From: Cytobacillus sp. S13-E01
GTDB taxonomy: Bacteria; Bacillota; Bacilli; Bacillales; Bacillaceae_L
Assembly: GCF_029193815.1 (NCBI RefSeq)
Contig: NZ_JARFVC010000022.1
Coordinates: 1 to 59,894, forward strand
Length of the DNA: 59,894 bases
Direction: 5' to 3'
In this document: in pieces, positions 36,240-45,758 of the stretch
Position numbering within the stretch: the stretch's first letter is position 1
Layout of the letters: every line of letters begins with the position of its first letter
Position numbers and translations under genes: made by a program
The notes under the pieces: model-generated
The model's database searches: none
What the model was told of the DNA's origin: nothing
What the model saw: only the letters and a program-made list of their open reading frames with translations

Positions 36240-37307
36240 TTACAAATTAATAAATTTGCTTTTATAATCGATATTGAGGCTGACCACATGTTCATAATAA
36301 AAAAATACAAAGTAACATATTAAAATTGCATAGTAGATAAACTTTCGATCCTTTTTATTGAATAATTTTATTACCCAAGATAATAATAGAACTTGATACA
36401 ATCCAAAATAGATTGTAAATCTTGCAAAAATCCAATTTTGAGTCGCAACAAGCATTACTATTGTATTAATTAAAGCCATATTTACTATACAATCATTCTG
36501 TGGATAAATTTCCTTAAGTTTATGCCTGCCAAAGTAGGCAATTATAATTGGTACAATAGATACTAGAGTCCTAAGAACATTCGCCCCCCCTTCATTAAAA
36601 TTTTCGTAGTGACCATATCTTGTTTCTTCTAAAAGCGAAAAGAAAGTGTCAGTGAAAAACGTGAAAATCATAAGAAAAGGAATTGTCATTAAAATTAATA
36701 CTAAAGTAGTTTTGGACCATGCCTTCCTCCTTACAATAAAATAAACCGGTATAAGAATTAGTGCAGATTTATGGAAAGTAGATGCAAAAATAACCACAAT
36801 AAAATATTTTTTCCAATTCCCTGCAATTAAAAATTTCGTGGCTGTAAACAAAATAGCTGATGCGAGAAATTGCCTAATTCCATTCATCGATACTAAAAAT
36901 AATCCTGATGTGATATAAACATATGTAGCAAGTTCAAAATACCTTGAATATTTATAAAATACATAAATTATAAGTAAATTAGTTATAAGTGCACTTACAA
37001 AGACCAAAACCTGTGGATCATCTGTTATATTTTTTATAAGCATTTGGTATATATAAAATCCAAACTCTCCACTAAAATCTACATCATTCCAATTAAATTT
37101 TGCAATGCGAAAGCCATGCATATAGGCCCCAGTATCTCCTATGTTTCCAGCTCGAAGTCCCGATACCAAGACTAATAATATCAGTACTAATAAAGTAAAT
37201 ATCTTATTTGGTCGCGGAATACTATCAATTAATGTAGTTTTAGAGAAATAACGAGCTAATAACGAAAATGAAAAGACTGCACACAGATTAATCCATAATA
37301 TGGTCAT
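36240..37307 (-). CDS. epsG: EpsG-family polysaccharide polymerase
   Basis: A 355-aa polytopic membrane protein (about 10 hydrophobic segments) with LVSGLRAGNIGDTGAYMHGF and MNGIRQFLASAILF, the EpsG pattern. It would polymerise repeat units outside the membrane. The frame is open to a GTG at 37331, but I choose ATG 37307 (MTILWINLCAVFSFSLLARY), which matches the family N terminus. Confidence 0.88.
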   Translation of the reverse strand: MTILWINLCAVFSFSLLARYFSKTTLIDSIPRPNKIFTLLVLILLVLVSGLRAGNIGDTGAYMHGFRIAKFNWNDVDFSGEFGFYIYQMLIKNITDDPQVLVFVSALITNLLIIYVFYKYSRYFELATYVYITSGLFLVSMNGIRQFLASAILFTATKFLIAGNWKKYFIVVIFASTFHKSALILIPVYFIVRRKAWSKTTLVLILMTIPFLMIFTFFTDTFFSLLEETRYGHYENFNEGGANVLRTLVSIVPIIIAYFGRHKLKEIYPQNDCIVNMALINTIVMLVATQNWIFARFTIYFGLYQVLLLSWVIKLFNKKDRKFIYYAILICYFVFFYYEHVVSLNIDYKSKFINL

Positions 37308-37360
37308 TTCAACTACTTGTTCCTTCCACACTTCTTATTAAGTTATTGATTTATTATTTT

Positions 37361-38260
37361 TTATCTTTTAAGAACTGTTGTTTTATTTGTATTTTGAATA
37401 TAAAGAAATAATACAATTCCTAATGGAATAGCTAAAAAGGTAGTAACTTTATAGGGAGATTCTATTAAAAATTTACTGTTCCTAATTATTAAGTTGCTAG
37501 AAACATAATGGACAGCATGTCTAAATCTATCCTTTAATGATAATGCGTAAATCATTGCTTCTTTTCTAAAGAATGAGAACCCCTTAGGATTTCGTTGATA
37601 CTGTTTAATAATATTCATACTTGAACCATCTTCTAAGTAGTCAACGAAACACAGGATTTTATTCATTACTAATAATGGATAGTCTTGATCAATAAGAATA
37701 TATTTATAACTTAGTGGAACATATTTTTCTCCTGTGAAAATGGGGTAAGGAGGGTAGTACCGGGTAAGTTCTGATCTATATACTAACTTTTTATCCCCTT
37801 TAACCTTATGTACTCCATATAAAGATGAGATTGTACATTCAGCTAGTCTTTCTGGTATTTTAGTACCAATAATATTGCCATTTCGGGTTGCATCTAATCC
37901 AACTATCCCTGCGTATTTATCACTTCCATACTTCTTCCAAAAACTGATGATGTTTTCTACAGCGTTATCAGGCATATAGTCGTCTGAGTCAATACAAACA
38001 TTTAATTCTGTATAAATGAGTTTATATGCTGTGTTATGAGCCCCATGCATTCCTTGATTTTCTTGATAGTGATATTGAATTGAAATTACTCCTTCTATAA
38101 TCCATTTTTCTACAAGATTTTTCGTATTATCTGATGATCCATCATCTATAATTAACCAAATAAAGTCATGACATGTCTGTCTTTTCAAACCCTCATAACA
38201 TAAATGTAAAGTATACGCTCTATTATAAGTTGGTGTAAAAACAGTAAGGGTTGGTGTCAT
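37361..38260 (-). CDS. Glycosyltransferase family 2
   Basis: A 299-aa GT2 enzyme: TVFTPTYNRAYTLHLCYEGL, IDDGSSDNTKNLVEKW and CIDSDDYMPDNAVENII (DxD-type). One C-terminal hydrophobic segment (about 272-292). Adds one residue of the repeat unit. Confidence 0.9.
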   Translation of the reverse strand: MTPTLTVFTPTYNRAYTLHLCYEGLKRQTCHDFIWLIIDDGSSDNTKNLVEKWIIEGVISIQYHYQENQGMHGAHNTAYKLIYTELNVCIDSDDYMPDNAVENIISFWKKYGSDKYAGIVGLDATRNGNIIGTKIPERLAECTISSLYGVHKVKGDKKLVYRSELTRYYPPYPIFTGEKYVPLSYKYILIDQDYPLLVMNKILCFVDYLEDGSSMNIIKQYQRNPKGFSFFRKEAMIYALSLKDRFRHAVHYVSSNLIIRNSKFLIESPYKVTTFLAIPLGIVLFLYIQNTNKTTVLKR

Positions 38261-38280
38261 AATACACCTCCATTTATTGT

Positions 38281-39393
38281 CTAGGCATTAATACTATTAT
38301 TTTCATAATATTCCGTAAGCCAATTTACCATTGTTCTTGTATCATATCCTCTTTCTCTTAATATTTCCGATGTATCCTGATGAACAGTTGTGGATGTAAG
38401 TACATTTTCTGCCCATATTTCAGGTCTCTCGTGTAGACTTGTAAATTTAAGTAGTCCAGTAATATTAGTTTCCTGTGTAATTGTGTCAGACACAATGCAA
38501 TTTAAACCTGCTGCTTGTGCCTCAACCAAAACTACAGGTAGGCCCTCAAATAAAGAAGGAAACAAGAATACATCCATTCCCTGCATTATTTCAGCTATAT
38601 CACTTCTTATCCCCAAAAACTTAACAGCTGATGATAGCCCCATATTTTCCACCTTTTTTTCCATATCAAGACGTAAATCACCATCTCCAACCATAATAAG
38701 CATTGAATTGGGATTTTTATTGTGTATTACCTTAAAAATATCAATTAAAAATGTATGATTTTTTTGTTTATTAAATCTGCCAACGTGACCTATTACTAAT
38801 TTGTCATTAAGATCTAAATCTTCCCTAATTTTCATTCTTTTAACAATGTCATATTTAAATTCATTTGTATTAATTGCATTGTTTAGGATTACAATATCAT
38901 TTTTCTCCTTAAACTTTTTACCATATAACCATTCACCCGCAACTTTAGAACATGCAAAATATTTATTGGGATTATCCCTCATAGAGTACCTTGCATATAA
39001 ACGAAAAGGAAGCTTTATATCTATCCCTAAATCACTAATATGACTATGCACAATACGGCAAGGTACTCTAGCATTTTTCGCAGCTTTAAGTACAAAACTA
39101 CTATTCTCGTTAATATGTGAATGAACTACTCTATAATAGGAATGGTCTAAAAAAAATTGTTTTAGCATTTTAAAATATGTACTATAATTACCAGGTCTTA
39201 TTTGCGGCATGTTATAAATTTCCCCACCAAGCCTTGAGATTTCTTCGTCATAGTGCCCTTTTTCATTTCTGTGTACTAAAAAATCAAACTGTATTTTTGA
39301 TCGATCTATTTGTCTATAATAATTCATTAACATGGTTTCTAATCCACCACGGTTCATAATTGTAACTACCTGAAGTACTCTTATTGGTTCCAT
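38281..39393 (-). CDS. epsF: Glycosyltransferase family 4 (EpsF-like)
   Basis: A 370-aa GT4 enzyme: VVTIMNRGGLETMLMNYYRQ, GHVGRFNKQKNHTFLIDIF and LFPSLFEGLPVVLVEAQAAG. Closest in pattern to B. subtilis EpsF. Spaced ~20 nt from its downstream GT2 neighbour. Confidence 0.88.
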   Translation of the reverse strand: MEPIRVLQVVTIMNRGGLETMLMNYYRQIDRSKIQFDFLVHRNEKGHYDEEISRLGGEIYNMPQIRPGNYSTYFKMLKQFFLDHSYYRVVHSHINENSSFVLKAAKNARVPCRIVHSHISDLGIDIKLPFRLYARYSMRDNPNKYFACSKVAGEWLYGKKFKEKNDIVILNNAINTNEFKYDIVKRMKIREDLDLNDKLVIGHVGRFNKQKNHTFLIDIFKVIHNKNPNSMLIMVGDGDLRLDMEKKVENMGLSSAVKFLGIRSDIAEIMQGMDVFLFPSLFEGLPVVLVEAQAAGLNCIVSDTITQETNITGLLKFTSLHERPEIWAENVLTSTTVHQDTSEILRERGYDTRTMVNWLTEYYENNSINA

Positions 39394-39465
39394 ATTTTTA
39401 TCATTCCTTCTATTTCTAACGAATAGTTATGAAATAAGAATTTTTTAGTCTCACAATACACACTA

Positions 39466-40209
39466 CTAAGGATGGACACCCTTTTTAATACTATTTACTA
39501 ATTTTACGTAACGCTCTTTACCTAGCAATGGCACTAAAATTTTCAACCTAATTAATCTTATTAATTTAGTTCTATTTGATACCCATAGCAATGTATGATG
39601 GTGTATAGCAACAGAATTATCAGTTAGATATATTTTTCCTGAAACTAAACTTAAAGGATGAAAAAAATCAAATGGATAAATGTTAATATCAGAATCTAAA
39701 ATCTGATATTCACCATTATTAGAAAAACTATAATTCTCCACTAAAATCTCCTCAATGAGTAATGTATTAGGATTCATATTATAGGTTCCATCTTCATTTT
39801 TAAAATTTAATTTACTATACTTACTTAATAATAAATTTATAAATTCATGATTTTTCTCTCCACCAATAAGGCAAGATGCTATTCCTCCATTTGGTTCTTC
39901 AAATCCCATAAACAAACTCTTGTCTAGAAAATGGTCAAGCCTTTTTGTAATTTCCACATCAACATCCAAATAAATTCCACCATGTTTTTTAAGTGCGTAT
40001 AGGCGAACATAATCTGAAACAAAAGCATATTTCCTTGCCTCATATGCTTCACAAGTAAATCTATTAGTATTTACATTAAAGTTTGATTCATTCCATAGCA
40101 TTATTTCATAATCAGGTAATTCCCTCTTCCATGTATCAATACAATATTTTACCTTTTCAGGTAATTCACCTTTACCAAACCAGCAATAATGTATAATTTT
40201 TGGTATCAT
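39466..40209 (-). CDS. DXD-type glycosyltransferase (capsular polysaccharide synthesis family)
   Basis: A 247-aa protein with IPKIIHYCWFGKGELPEKVK, KYAFVSDYVRLYALKKHGGI and YLDVDVEITK (DxD). Paralogue of the enzyme at 31715. Likely transfers a hexose to the lipid-linked intermediate. Confidence 0.85.
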   Translation of the reverse strand: MIPKIIHYCWFGKGELPEKVKYCIDTWKRELPDYEIMLWNESNFNVNTNRFTCEAYEARKYAFVSDYVRLYALKKHGGIYLDVDVEITKRLDHFLDKSLFMGFEEPNGGIASCLIGGEKNHEFINLLLSKYSKLNFKNEDGTYNMNPNTLLIEEILVENYSFSNNGEYQILDSDINIYPFDFFHPLSLVSGKIYLTDNSVAIHHHTLLWVSNRTKLIRLIRLKILVPLLGKERYVKLVNSIKKGVHP

Positions 40210-40236
40210 ATTAAACCTACCTTAGATTTATTAAAC

Positions 40237-41415
40237 TCAAAAAATTCTGGGGACTCCCGATTTTTCATCCCTTGCTCCGAACTGTATTATAGAAATATAG
40301 ATAATGTTTAATTCAGATAATACCTTTTTTGTTGAGTAACTTATATCAATTTTTTTCCTACCGTTTAAGCCAAGATATTTTTTAAGTTCACTATTATTAG
40401 CTAATAAAAACAGCTTTTCTGCCATTTCTTTTATATTATTCTCTGAAATAACCCAACCATTATTGTAATTTGCTATTAGCTCTCTATGCCCTCTATTTTT
40501 TGTAGCCACCACTGGTAACCCACAAGCCATAGCTTCCATAATATTCACTGGCAAACCTTCTCTCAAACTAGAAGCCACTGCAATATCACTCATCTTCAAC
40601 AACATTTCAACATCATTTCGAAAACCTAAAAAGTCAACCATTCCACTAATACCTAGTTTTTCTGCTAACTCCTTACATTCACCAAGTAAAGCCCCTTCAC
40701 CAGCTAATAAAAGCCTTGCACCTGGAACCTCATCCTTTATTTCAGCTAATGCTCTAATTAATAATTGCTGATTCTTATTTTTATTAAATTCGGCTGCATA
40801 GATCATTAGGAAGTCCTCTGGTTTATAACCATATGCTCGTCTGAGTACGTTCTTTCTCAACCCATCTACTGGCTTGAAAACATCTGTATTCACACCAACA
40901 CCATGAACATGTTCAATTGTACCCGCTTTAAATCCATGACTCTTTGCAAGGTTAAAATCCTCTTCATTAATCGTAATCAAGCAGTCTGTATAGGAAGCAA
41001 GTACTCTTTCAATCGGATAGTATAATAGCCAATTTACTAACGGAGCTCCTTTGCAAAAGTGAAATCCATGAGCCGTATAAATGACTTTTGTTCCATTTCT
41101 TCTTGCTTCTCTTGCAGCAAGCCTAGTGAGTACACCACCCATAGGAGTATGGCAATGAATAATTTGGTATGTGTTATTATCAATGATTTCTTTCAACTGT
41201 TTATAGGCTTCAATATTCTTCAGTTTAAAGGGCGAACGCTGAATCGGTATATTGTACTTTTCATCAACAAAAGGAAGTTCTAGCTCGCCAAATGCAGCGA
41301 TATGAACTTCCCAGCCTTGTTCTTTAAACCATTTAAGATATGGTATATGGAAGACCTTAAAATGATAGTCGACTGTTGCACAAAATAAAACTCGTTTTGG
41401 CAGTTGTTTTTCCAT
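40237..41415 (-). CDS. epsD: Glycosyltransferase family 4 (EpsD-like)
   Basis: A 392-aa GT4 enzyme: LFCATVDYHFKVFHIPYLKW, IHCHTPMGGVLTRLAAREAR, YTAHGFHFCKGAPLVNWLLY and SSLREGLPVNIMEAMACGLP. This matches the EpsD/CapJ-type enzymes that act after the initiating transferase. It lies 1 nt after galU. Confidence 0.9.
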   Translation of the reverse strand: MEKQLPKRVLFCATVDYHFKVFHIPYLKWFKEQGWEVHIAAFGELELPFVDEKYNIPIQRSPFKLKNIEAYKQLKEIIDNNTYQIIHCHTPMGGVLTRLAAREARRNGTKVIYTAHGFHFCKGAPLVNWLLYYPIERVLASYTDCLITINEEDFNLAKSHGFKAGTIEHVHGVGVNTDVFKPVDGLRKNVLRRAYGYKPEDFLMIYAAEFNKNKNQQLLIRALAEIKDEVPGARLLLAGEGALLGECKELAEKLGISGMVDFLGFRNDVEMLLKMSDIAVASSLREGLPVNIMEAMACGLPVVATKNRGHRELIANYNNGWVISENNIKEMAEKLFLLANNSELKKYLGLNGRKKIDISYSTKKVLSELNIIYISIIQFGARDEKSGVPRIF

Positions 41416-41416
41416 A

Positions 41417-42295
41417 TTATTTAACTAGCTCTTTGTCTAATACATTTTTAAAATACTCTAGTAGATCTGGTCTTAAGTCATCACGTTTTAGTGCAAATTC
41501 AAGTGTTGTCTGAATAAACCCCATTTTCTCCCCAACATCATAACGTGTACCTTCAAAATCATACGCATAAACTGCTTCAAATTGATTTAATCCTGCAATG
41601 GCGTCAGTAAGTTGAATTTCTCCACCAGCACCTGGTTTCTGATTCTCTAGAATTTCAAAGATTCTTGGGTTAAGAATATAGCGACCCATAATTGCTAGAT
41701 TCGAAGGTGCATCGTCTTGCTTTGGTTTTTCAACTAAATTGTTAACACTATAGAAGCGATCGCCAATTTGATTTCCATCAACAATACCATACCTGGAAAC
41801 TTCTTTATCAGGAACTGTTTGCACTCCTAGAATCGAAGCATTGTAGCGTTCATACTGCTCAATCATTTGTCTTAAACAAGGTTTTGCGGCATCAACAATA
41901 TCGTCACCTAAAAGAACTGCAAAGGGTTCATTACCAATAAATTTTCGAGCACACCAAATGGCATGGCCTAATCCTTTTGGTTCTTTTTGACGGATGTAGT
42001 GGATATCAACTAGTTTTGATGTTTTCTGGACTTCATCTAATAGTTCGAATTTACCTTTTTCAAATAGATTTTGCTCGAGTTCAAAGGAATGGTCGAAGTG
42101 ATCTTCAATTGCTCGTTTTCCTTTTCCTGTAACGATGATAATGTCTTCAATACCTGACTCAATGGCTTCTTCTATAATATATTGAATCGTTGGCTTATCT
42201 ACGATTGGTAGCATTTCTTTTGGCATTGCCTTTGTTGCTGGCAGGAATCTCGTTCCAAGTCCTGCTGCTGGGATAATTGCTTTTCTTACTTTCAT
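41417..42295 (-). CDS. galU: UTP-glucose-1-phosphate uridylyltransferase
   Basis: A 292-aa nucleotidyltransferase: [20 protein letters not shown] (4-23), [30 protein letters not shown]. Produces UDP-glucose for the operon's GalE and transferases. Normal length. A dedicated galU inside the eps operon is not present in B. subtilis eps. Confidence 0.95.
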   Translation of the reverse strand: MKVRKAIIPAAGLGTRFLPATKAMPKEMLPIVDKPTIQYIIEEAIESGIEDIIIVTGKGKRAIEDHFDHSFELEQNLFEKGKFELLDEVQKTSKLVDIHYIRQKEPKGLGHAIWCARKFIGNEPFAVLLGDDIVDAAKPCLRQMIEQYERYNASILGVQTVPDKEVSRYGIVDGNQIGDRFYSVNNLVEKPKQDDAPSNLAIMGRYILNPRIFEILENQKPGAGGEIQLTDAIAGLNQFEAVYAYDFEGTRYDVGEKMGFIQTTLEFALKRDDLRPDLLEYFKNVLDKELVK

Positions 42296-42309
42296 TGTTT
42301 TAGCTCCTT

Positions 42310-44136
42310 TTAACCTGAGATTGATAGTAGACGCTCCGGGACAAGGGTTCGATTGGCTAAATTTAGTAGTTCATCCCTTAATTCTTCTTTATCTAGTTTT
42401 AAATAAGTAGAAATAAGTTCTTCAATTTCTGATATATAGAGATGTGCTGTTTTGCCGACATAGATCTTGGGATAGACCTGCTGATCGTGCACTTCATCAT
42501 CTTTTAATAATTCTTCGAAAAGTTTTTCACCAGGTCTCATCCCGGTGAATTCGACTCCAATTTCATCAATTGAATTACCTGATAGCTTGATAAGGTTTTT
42601 TGCTAAATCTACTATTTTTACTGGTTCACCCATATCTAGTACGAAGATTTCGCCACCTTTCGCTAAAGAACCCGCTTGGATCACTAATCTTGAAGCTTCT
42701 GGTATCGTCATAAAATAGCGAACCATATCAGGATGGGTTACTGTTACAGGACCACCTTTTTCAATTTGCTTTTTGAAAAGTGGAATGACGCTACCCCGAC
42801 TTCCAAGGACATTACCAAAACGAACAGCGACAAACTTTGTATTGCTCTTTTTATCCATGTCTTGAATGATCATTTCTGCAAGCCTTTTCGTTGCCCCCAT
42901 GACACTTGTTGGGTTGACTGCTTTATCAGTAGAAACCATCACGAAGGTATCAACACCGTGCCAACTCGCAGCATTTGCAACGTTTCTAGTTCCAATTAAA
43001 TTATTTTTCACAGCCACCTCTGGATTCCGCTCCATTAACGGAACATGCTTGTGAGCTGCTGCGTGGTAAACAACATTTGGTTGATATCTACTCATGACTT
43101 TCATCATTTGCTTTTCATCCTGTAGCTCTGCAATTTCGGTAAAAAACTCTATTTCAGATAAGCGGTAGGTCTCTTTCAATTCCATTTCAATTGTATAAAT
43201 GCTGTTTTCACCATGACCTAATAAAATTAGCTGTCTCGGATTGAACTTTGAAATCTGTCTACAAATCTCTGAACCGATTGATCCACCAGCACCGGTTACT
43301 AGGACAACTTTATCTGTTACATATTCTGATATACTTTCAATATCAAGGGCAACTTGTTCTCTTCCTAGTAGATCTTCGACTTGTACATCTTTCAATTGAT
43401 TAACTGAAACTTTTCCAGTTACCAAATCCTCTAACATTGGGAGTATTTGTGTTTTTGCATTTGTTTTCGCACATTCCTGGAAGATTACATTTAATTCTCT
43501 TTTACTTAATGAAGGTATTGCGATGATGATGTTTTCAATTTCTAATTCCGTTACCGTGCCCTCTATTTGGTCAACTCCACCCAGTACTGGAATACCCAAA
43601 ATATCAAGGTTTTGTTTTTTTACATTATCGTCAATAAAGGCAACAGGATGTAAGTCACCCTCATTGTTTTTTAATAATTGTCTCGCAACCATCCGTCCGG
43701 CAGAACCAGCACCGATAATTAGTGTTCGCTTCTTATTTTCAGCTTCTTTAATAATTGAGTTTCTAAATAATCTCCAAAAGAAGCGTGAACCACCTATTAA
43801 TAACATGTGCAGCATCCATGTGACTGCTAGAAGACGAAAGTGAATTTGTTGAACTAAGATTAACTGCACGATCGCGGCAGTTGAAATCGATAAAGTAACA
43901 ACCTTAAGAACAATTAATAATTCCCCAATACTTGCATATTCCCAGGCTTTTTTATAAAGCTTAAATTTTAAAGAGAAAAAATGATGGCTAAGTAGAATAA
44001 CAGTAGAAGTAATGACAATTGGTAGTGTAATCACATATATGTCAGCATTGACTAGAAAACTACTAAAGAAGATAGCCGTTAAGACAATACATGAATCAAT
44101 CATGATAAAAAAAGATAATCGTTGACGGTAGGTCAT
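42310..44136 (-). CDS. epsC: UDP-sugar 4,6-dehydratase (EpsC/CapD-like)
   Basis: A 608-aa membrane-anchored dehydratase: four N-terminal helices (10-110), Rossmann fold [16 protein letters not shown], second NAD-binding motif [15 protein letters not shown] near residue 285, and [20 protein letters not shown] with the modified catalytic Met-Lys site. Makes the 4-keto-6-deoxy sugar used by EpsN. The frame is open to 44160, but GGGGGAAAGGT directly before ATG 44136 sets the start. Confidence 0.92.
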   Translation of the reverse strand: MTYRQRLSFFIMIDSCIVLTAIFFSSFLVNADIYVITLPIVITSTVILLSHHFFSLKFKLYKKAWEYASIGELLIVLKVVTLSISTAAIVQLILVQQIHFRLLAVTWMLHMLLIGGSRFFWRLFRNSIIKEAENKKRTLIIGAGSAGRMVARQLLKNNEGDLHPVAFIDDNVKKQNLDILGIPVLGGVDQIEGTVTELEIENIIIAIPSLSKRELNVIFQECAKTNAKTQILPMLEDLVTGKVSVNQLKDVQVEDLLGREQVALDIESISEYVTDKVVLVTGAGGSIGSEICRQISKFNPRQLILLGHGENSIYTIEMELKETYRLSEIEFFTEIAELQDEKQMMKVMSRYQPNVVYHAAAHKHVPLMERNPEVAVKNNLIGTRNVANAASWHGVDTFVMVSTDKAVNPTSVMGATKRLAEMIIQDMDKKSNTKFVAVRFGNVLGSRGSVIPLFKKQIEKGGPVTVTHPDMVRYFMTIPEASRLVIQAGSLAKGGEIFVLDMGEPVKIVDLAKNLIKLSGNSIDEIGVEFTGMRPGEKLFEELLKDDEVHDQQVYPKIYVGKTAHLYISEIEELISTYLKLDKEELRDELLNLANRTLVPERLLSISG

Positions 44137-44164
44137 ACCTTTCCCCCTTTCAATACGCATTTTC

Positions 44165-44305
44165 CTACTCGAGAGTTAACGATCTTCTTTCAATGGCATA
44201 CTCAATTAGTTTTTTTATATCTTCTAGTTGTTCTTTTGTTGCATCTTGGTTGATATACCTTACTGCTTTTTTAATTGATTTCGGAAATTTATCAAAATCT
44301 TTCAT
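44165..44305 (-). CDS. Small hypothetical protein, first gene of eps operon
   Basis: A 46-aa protein starting MKDFDKFPKSIKKAVRYINQ with a second helix EQLEDIKKLIEYAIERR. AGGAGATG lies ~8 nt upstream. It sits between the structured leader and epsC, where B. subtilis has epsA and epsB. Two-helix charged architecture is reminiscent of short regulatory proteins, but I recognise no family. Confidence 0.6.
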   Translation of the reverse strand: MKDFDKFPKSIKKAVRYINQDATKEQLEDIKKLIEYAIERRSLTLE

Positions 44306-44402
44306 TAACAACTTACATCTCCTCAATGGTTATTTTGAACATTAAAGTTCTTAGTTATATGGTCTATGTGTTAAACCATATAATTAAAAACATTAATAAA
44401 AA

Positions 44403-44525
44403 TATGGGCATTTAACCCACCCTCACACCACACTTCTGACAACAAACGCGTCTAAGGTACTATTTCAACCCACAGCATGACCGAGTGCCTCCATAGATAA
44501 TGGCAAGGAGACATCACCAAAACTT
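44403..44525 (-). ncRNA. Candidate EAR/epsC antitermination RNA
   Basis: This ~120-nt stretch is clearly richer in G and C than the surrounding intergenic DNA and, on the minus strand, contains segments such as GGTGATGTCTCCTTGCC, CTCGGTCATGCTGTGGG, ATAGTACCTTAGACGCG and AGTGTGGTGTGAGGGTGGG, with self-pairing (CTCC/GGAG, GAC/GTC). It lies in the leader of the operon whose first recognisable eps gene is epsC. The EAR (epsC RNA) element of B. subtilis lies directly upstream of epsC and promotes processive antitermination. I assign it from position and structured composition; I could not run a covariance model. Confidence 0.6.
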
Positions 44526-44542
44526 TATTTAAAGTACAATTG

Positions 44543-44558
44543 ATTCTTAATAAAGAAC
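44543..44558. promoter_or_regulatory. SinR-like operator 1 of eps leader
   Basis: ATTCTTAATAAAGAAC, upstream of the candidate EAR RNA. Matches the complement of the 10034 site except at one base. Confidence 0.65.
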
Positions 44559-44596
44559 ATTTTAAATAAAAAATTTTGTCGTTGAACATTCAATCA

Positions 44597-44612
44597 ATTC
44601 GTTTTAAAGAAC
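44597..44612. promoter_or_regulatory. SinR-like operator 2 of eps leader
   Basis: ATTCGTTTTAAAGAAC, centre 54 bp from operator 1 (about five helical turns). Confidence 0.65.
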
Positions 44613-44679
44613 AAATAAGTAAAAAATATAAATAAATAACTTTATTGTTCAATCTGGAAAACTATCTACACATAGTTTA

Positions 44680-44695
44680 GTTCTGTATTAAGAAC
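44680..44695. promoter_or_regulatory. SinR-like operator 3 of eps leader
   Basis: GTTCTGTATTAAGAAC, centre 83 bp from operator 2 (about eight turns). Three spaced sites would suit cooperative repression of the eps promoter, which must lie in 44526-44738; I cannot single out its -10 box in this very AT-rich DNA. Confidence 0.65.
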
Positions 44696-44738
44696 ATGTC
44701 AATACCTTTTTTCACATTTATTTCACTTCAATCGGTTC

Positions 44739-45092
44739 TTATGAACTATAGTTTTTCATCTTCCCAAGCGTACTTGCTAGGTCTTTTAACTCTTCGATCG
44801 ATATGTTTTTTTGTTTCATCTCTTCAGCTAAGTATCGAATCTCTAGGTCTAATGAATTAGGATCTAGCTCGTTAACAGTTGATTTCTGTTCACCGAAAAA
44901 ATAGGAAATCTCAATATCAAAATAGTTAGAGAGGTTTTCAAGGAAGTCAATTGCTGGTTTACGGCTACCACGTTCAATTTTTGATAAGTTACTGTAATTA
45001 AATTGGATTGCTTCTCCCAATTCTTTTAATGTCATACCATGTTCAATTCGTAGTTCTTTTATTCTGTCACCTATGTGCTTCACCTGTATCAT
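44739..45092 (-). CDS. XRE-family transcriptional regulator next to eps
   Basis: A ~117-aa protein with an N-terminal HTH (residues 7-65: MTLKELGEAIQFNYSNLSKI then ERGSRKPAIDFLENLS) and a C-terminal helical part (DLEIRYLAEEMKQKNISIEE) that may dimerise like SinR/SinI. It is transcribed toward the eps operon and divergent from the SlrR-like gene. Start could be ATG 45092 (AGAGGTG very close) or GTG 45083. A SinR-like site lies 36 nt upstream. Confidence 0.85.
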   Translation of the reverse strand: MIQVKHIGDRIKELRIEHGMTLKELGEAIQFNYSNLSKIERGSRKPAIDFLENLSNYFDIEISYFFGEQKSTVNELDPNSLDLEIRYLAEEMKQKNISIEELKDLASTLGKMKNYSS

Positions 45093-45127
45093 TTCACCTC
45101 TTATGTATTGAACTCATAGAACATTTT

Positions 45128-45143
45128 GTTCTTTATAAAGAAT
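45128..45143. promoter_or_regulatory. SinR-like operator upstream of XRE regulator
   Basis: GTTCTTTATAAAGAAT, identical to the perfect palindrome at 22373-22388 except for the last base. 36 nt upstream of ATG 45092. Confidence 0.68.
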
Positions 45144-45232
45144 TTTGTTGTTACTATATCATAGGATGTCAAAGTGAACAATATAAAAATGGAATTTTTT
45201 GATAAAAAGTTTTTCGATATTTTATTTAATTT

Positions 45233-45248
45233 GTTCTTTCAAAAGAAC
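45233..45248. promoter_or_regulatory. SinR-like operator at the SlrR-like gene promoter
   Basis: GTTCTTTCAAAAGAAC with perfect 7-bp arms, overlapping the -35 region of a TATAAT box at 45260-45265. Binding here should block transcription of the 45355 gene. Confidence 0.72.
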
Positions 45249-45354
45249 AATATATTCTGTATAATGAATTTATAGTAGTAAACTATGTTTATATACGCTT
45301 TATAGGAAAGGTTTAAGAATAGAAGTGAAATTCTTGTAGAACAAGGAGAAACCT

Positions 45355-45732
45355 ATGGTTGGAGATCGCATAAAAAGGTTGCGTCAGCACAAAGGATACT
45401 CCATAACTGAGCTAGCTGAAATGGCTGGAGTGTCCAAGTCTTATTTAAGCTATATCGAACGTAATCTCCAAAATAATCCTTCATTACAGTTTTTAGTAAA
45501 AATAGCAGCACCACTTGAAACATCTGTTGAATACATAATCGGCCAGAGTATTGATGCTAAAAAAGCGGAACCTGGAGTAGATATTTTGGATGAGGAATGG
45601 AAGTCAATTATCCAAAAGGCAATTAATGATGGTATGAGTAAGGACGATTTTCGCGAGTATCGAGATTTTATTCGATTTAGGCATTGGAAAAAAAGTAGAC
45701 CCGAATTTGATGATTGGAATAATGGGGGATAA
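45355..45732 (+). CDS. SinR paralogue, SlrR-like regulator
   Basis: A 125-aa protein with the full SinR architecture: HTH at 1-65 (SITELAEMAGVSKSYLSYIE, RNLQNNPSLQFLVKIA) and a C-terminal SinI-like domain (LDEEWKSIIQKAINDGMS, KDDFREYRDFIRFRHWKK). In B. subtilis slrR lies beside the eps operon and SlrR titrates SinR; this gene is also next to eps. Start ATG with AAGGAG 8 nt upstream. Preceded by a SinR-like operator over its promoter, so SinR probably represses it. Confidence 0.9.
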   Translation: MVGDRIKRLRQHKGYSITELAEMAGVSKSYLSYIERNLQNNPSLQFLVKIAAPLETSVEYIIGQSIDAKKAEPGVDILDEEWKSIIQKAINDGMSKDDFREYRDFIRFRHWKKSRPEFDDWNNGG

Positions 45733-45758
45733 GGTGAATATTTTTTAGCCAATTCAGA

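Noticed and set aside
44337-44350. GAACATTAAAGTTC as an operator
   Set aside because: Half-sites are in the opposite (outward) arrangement and spacing does not match.
44735-44746. GTTCTTATGAAC as a twelfth SinR-like site
   Set aside because: Perfect 12-bp palindrome, but GTTC-GAAC spacing differs by 4 bp from the other sites and it overlaps the end of a coding region.
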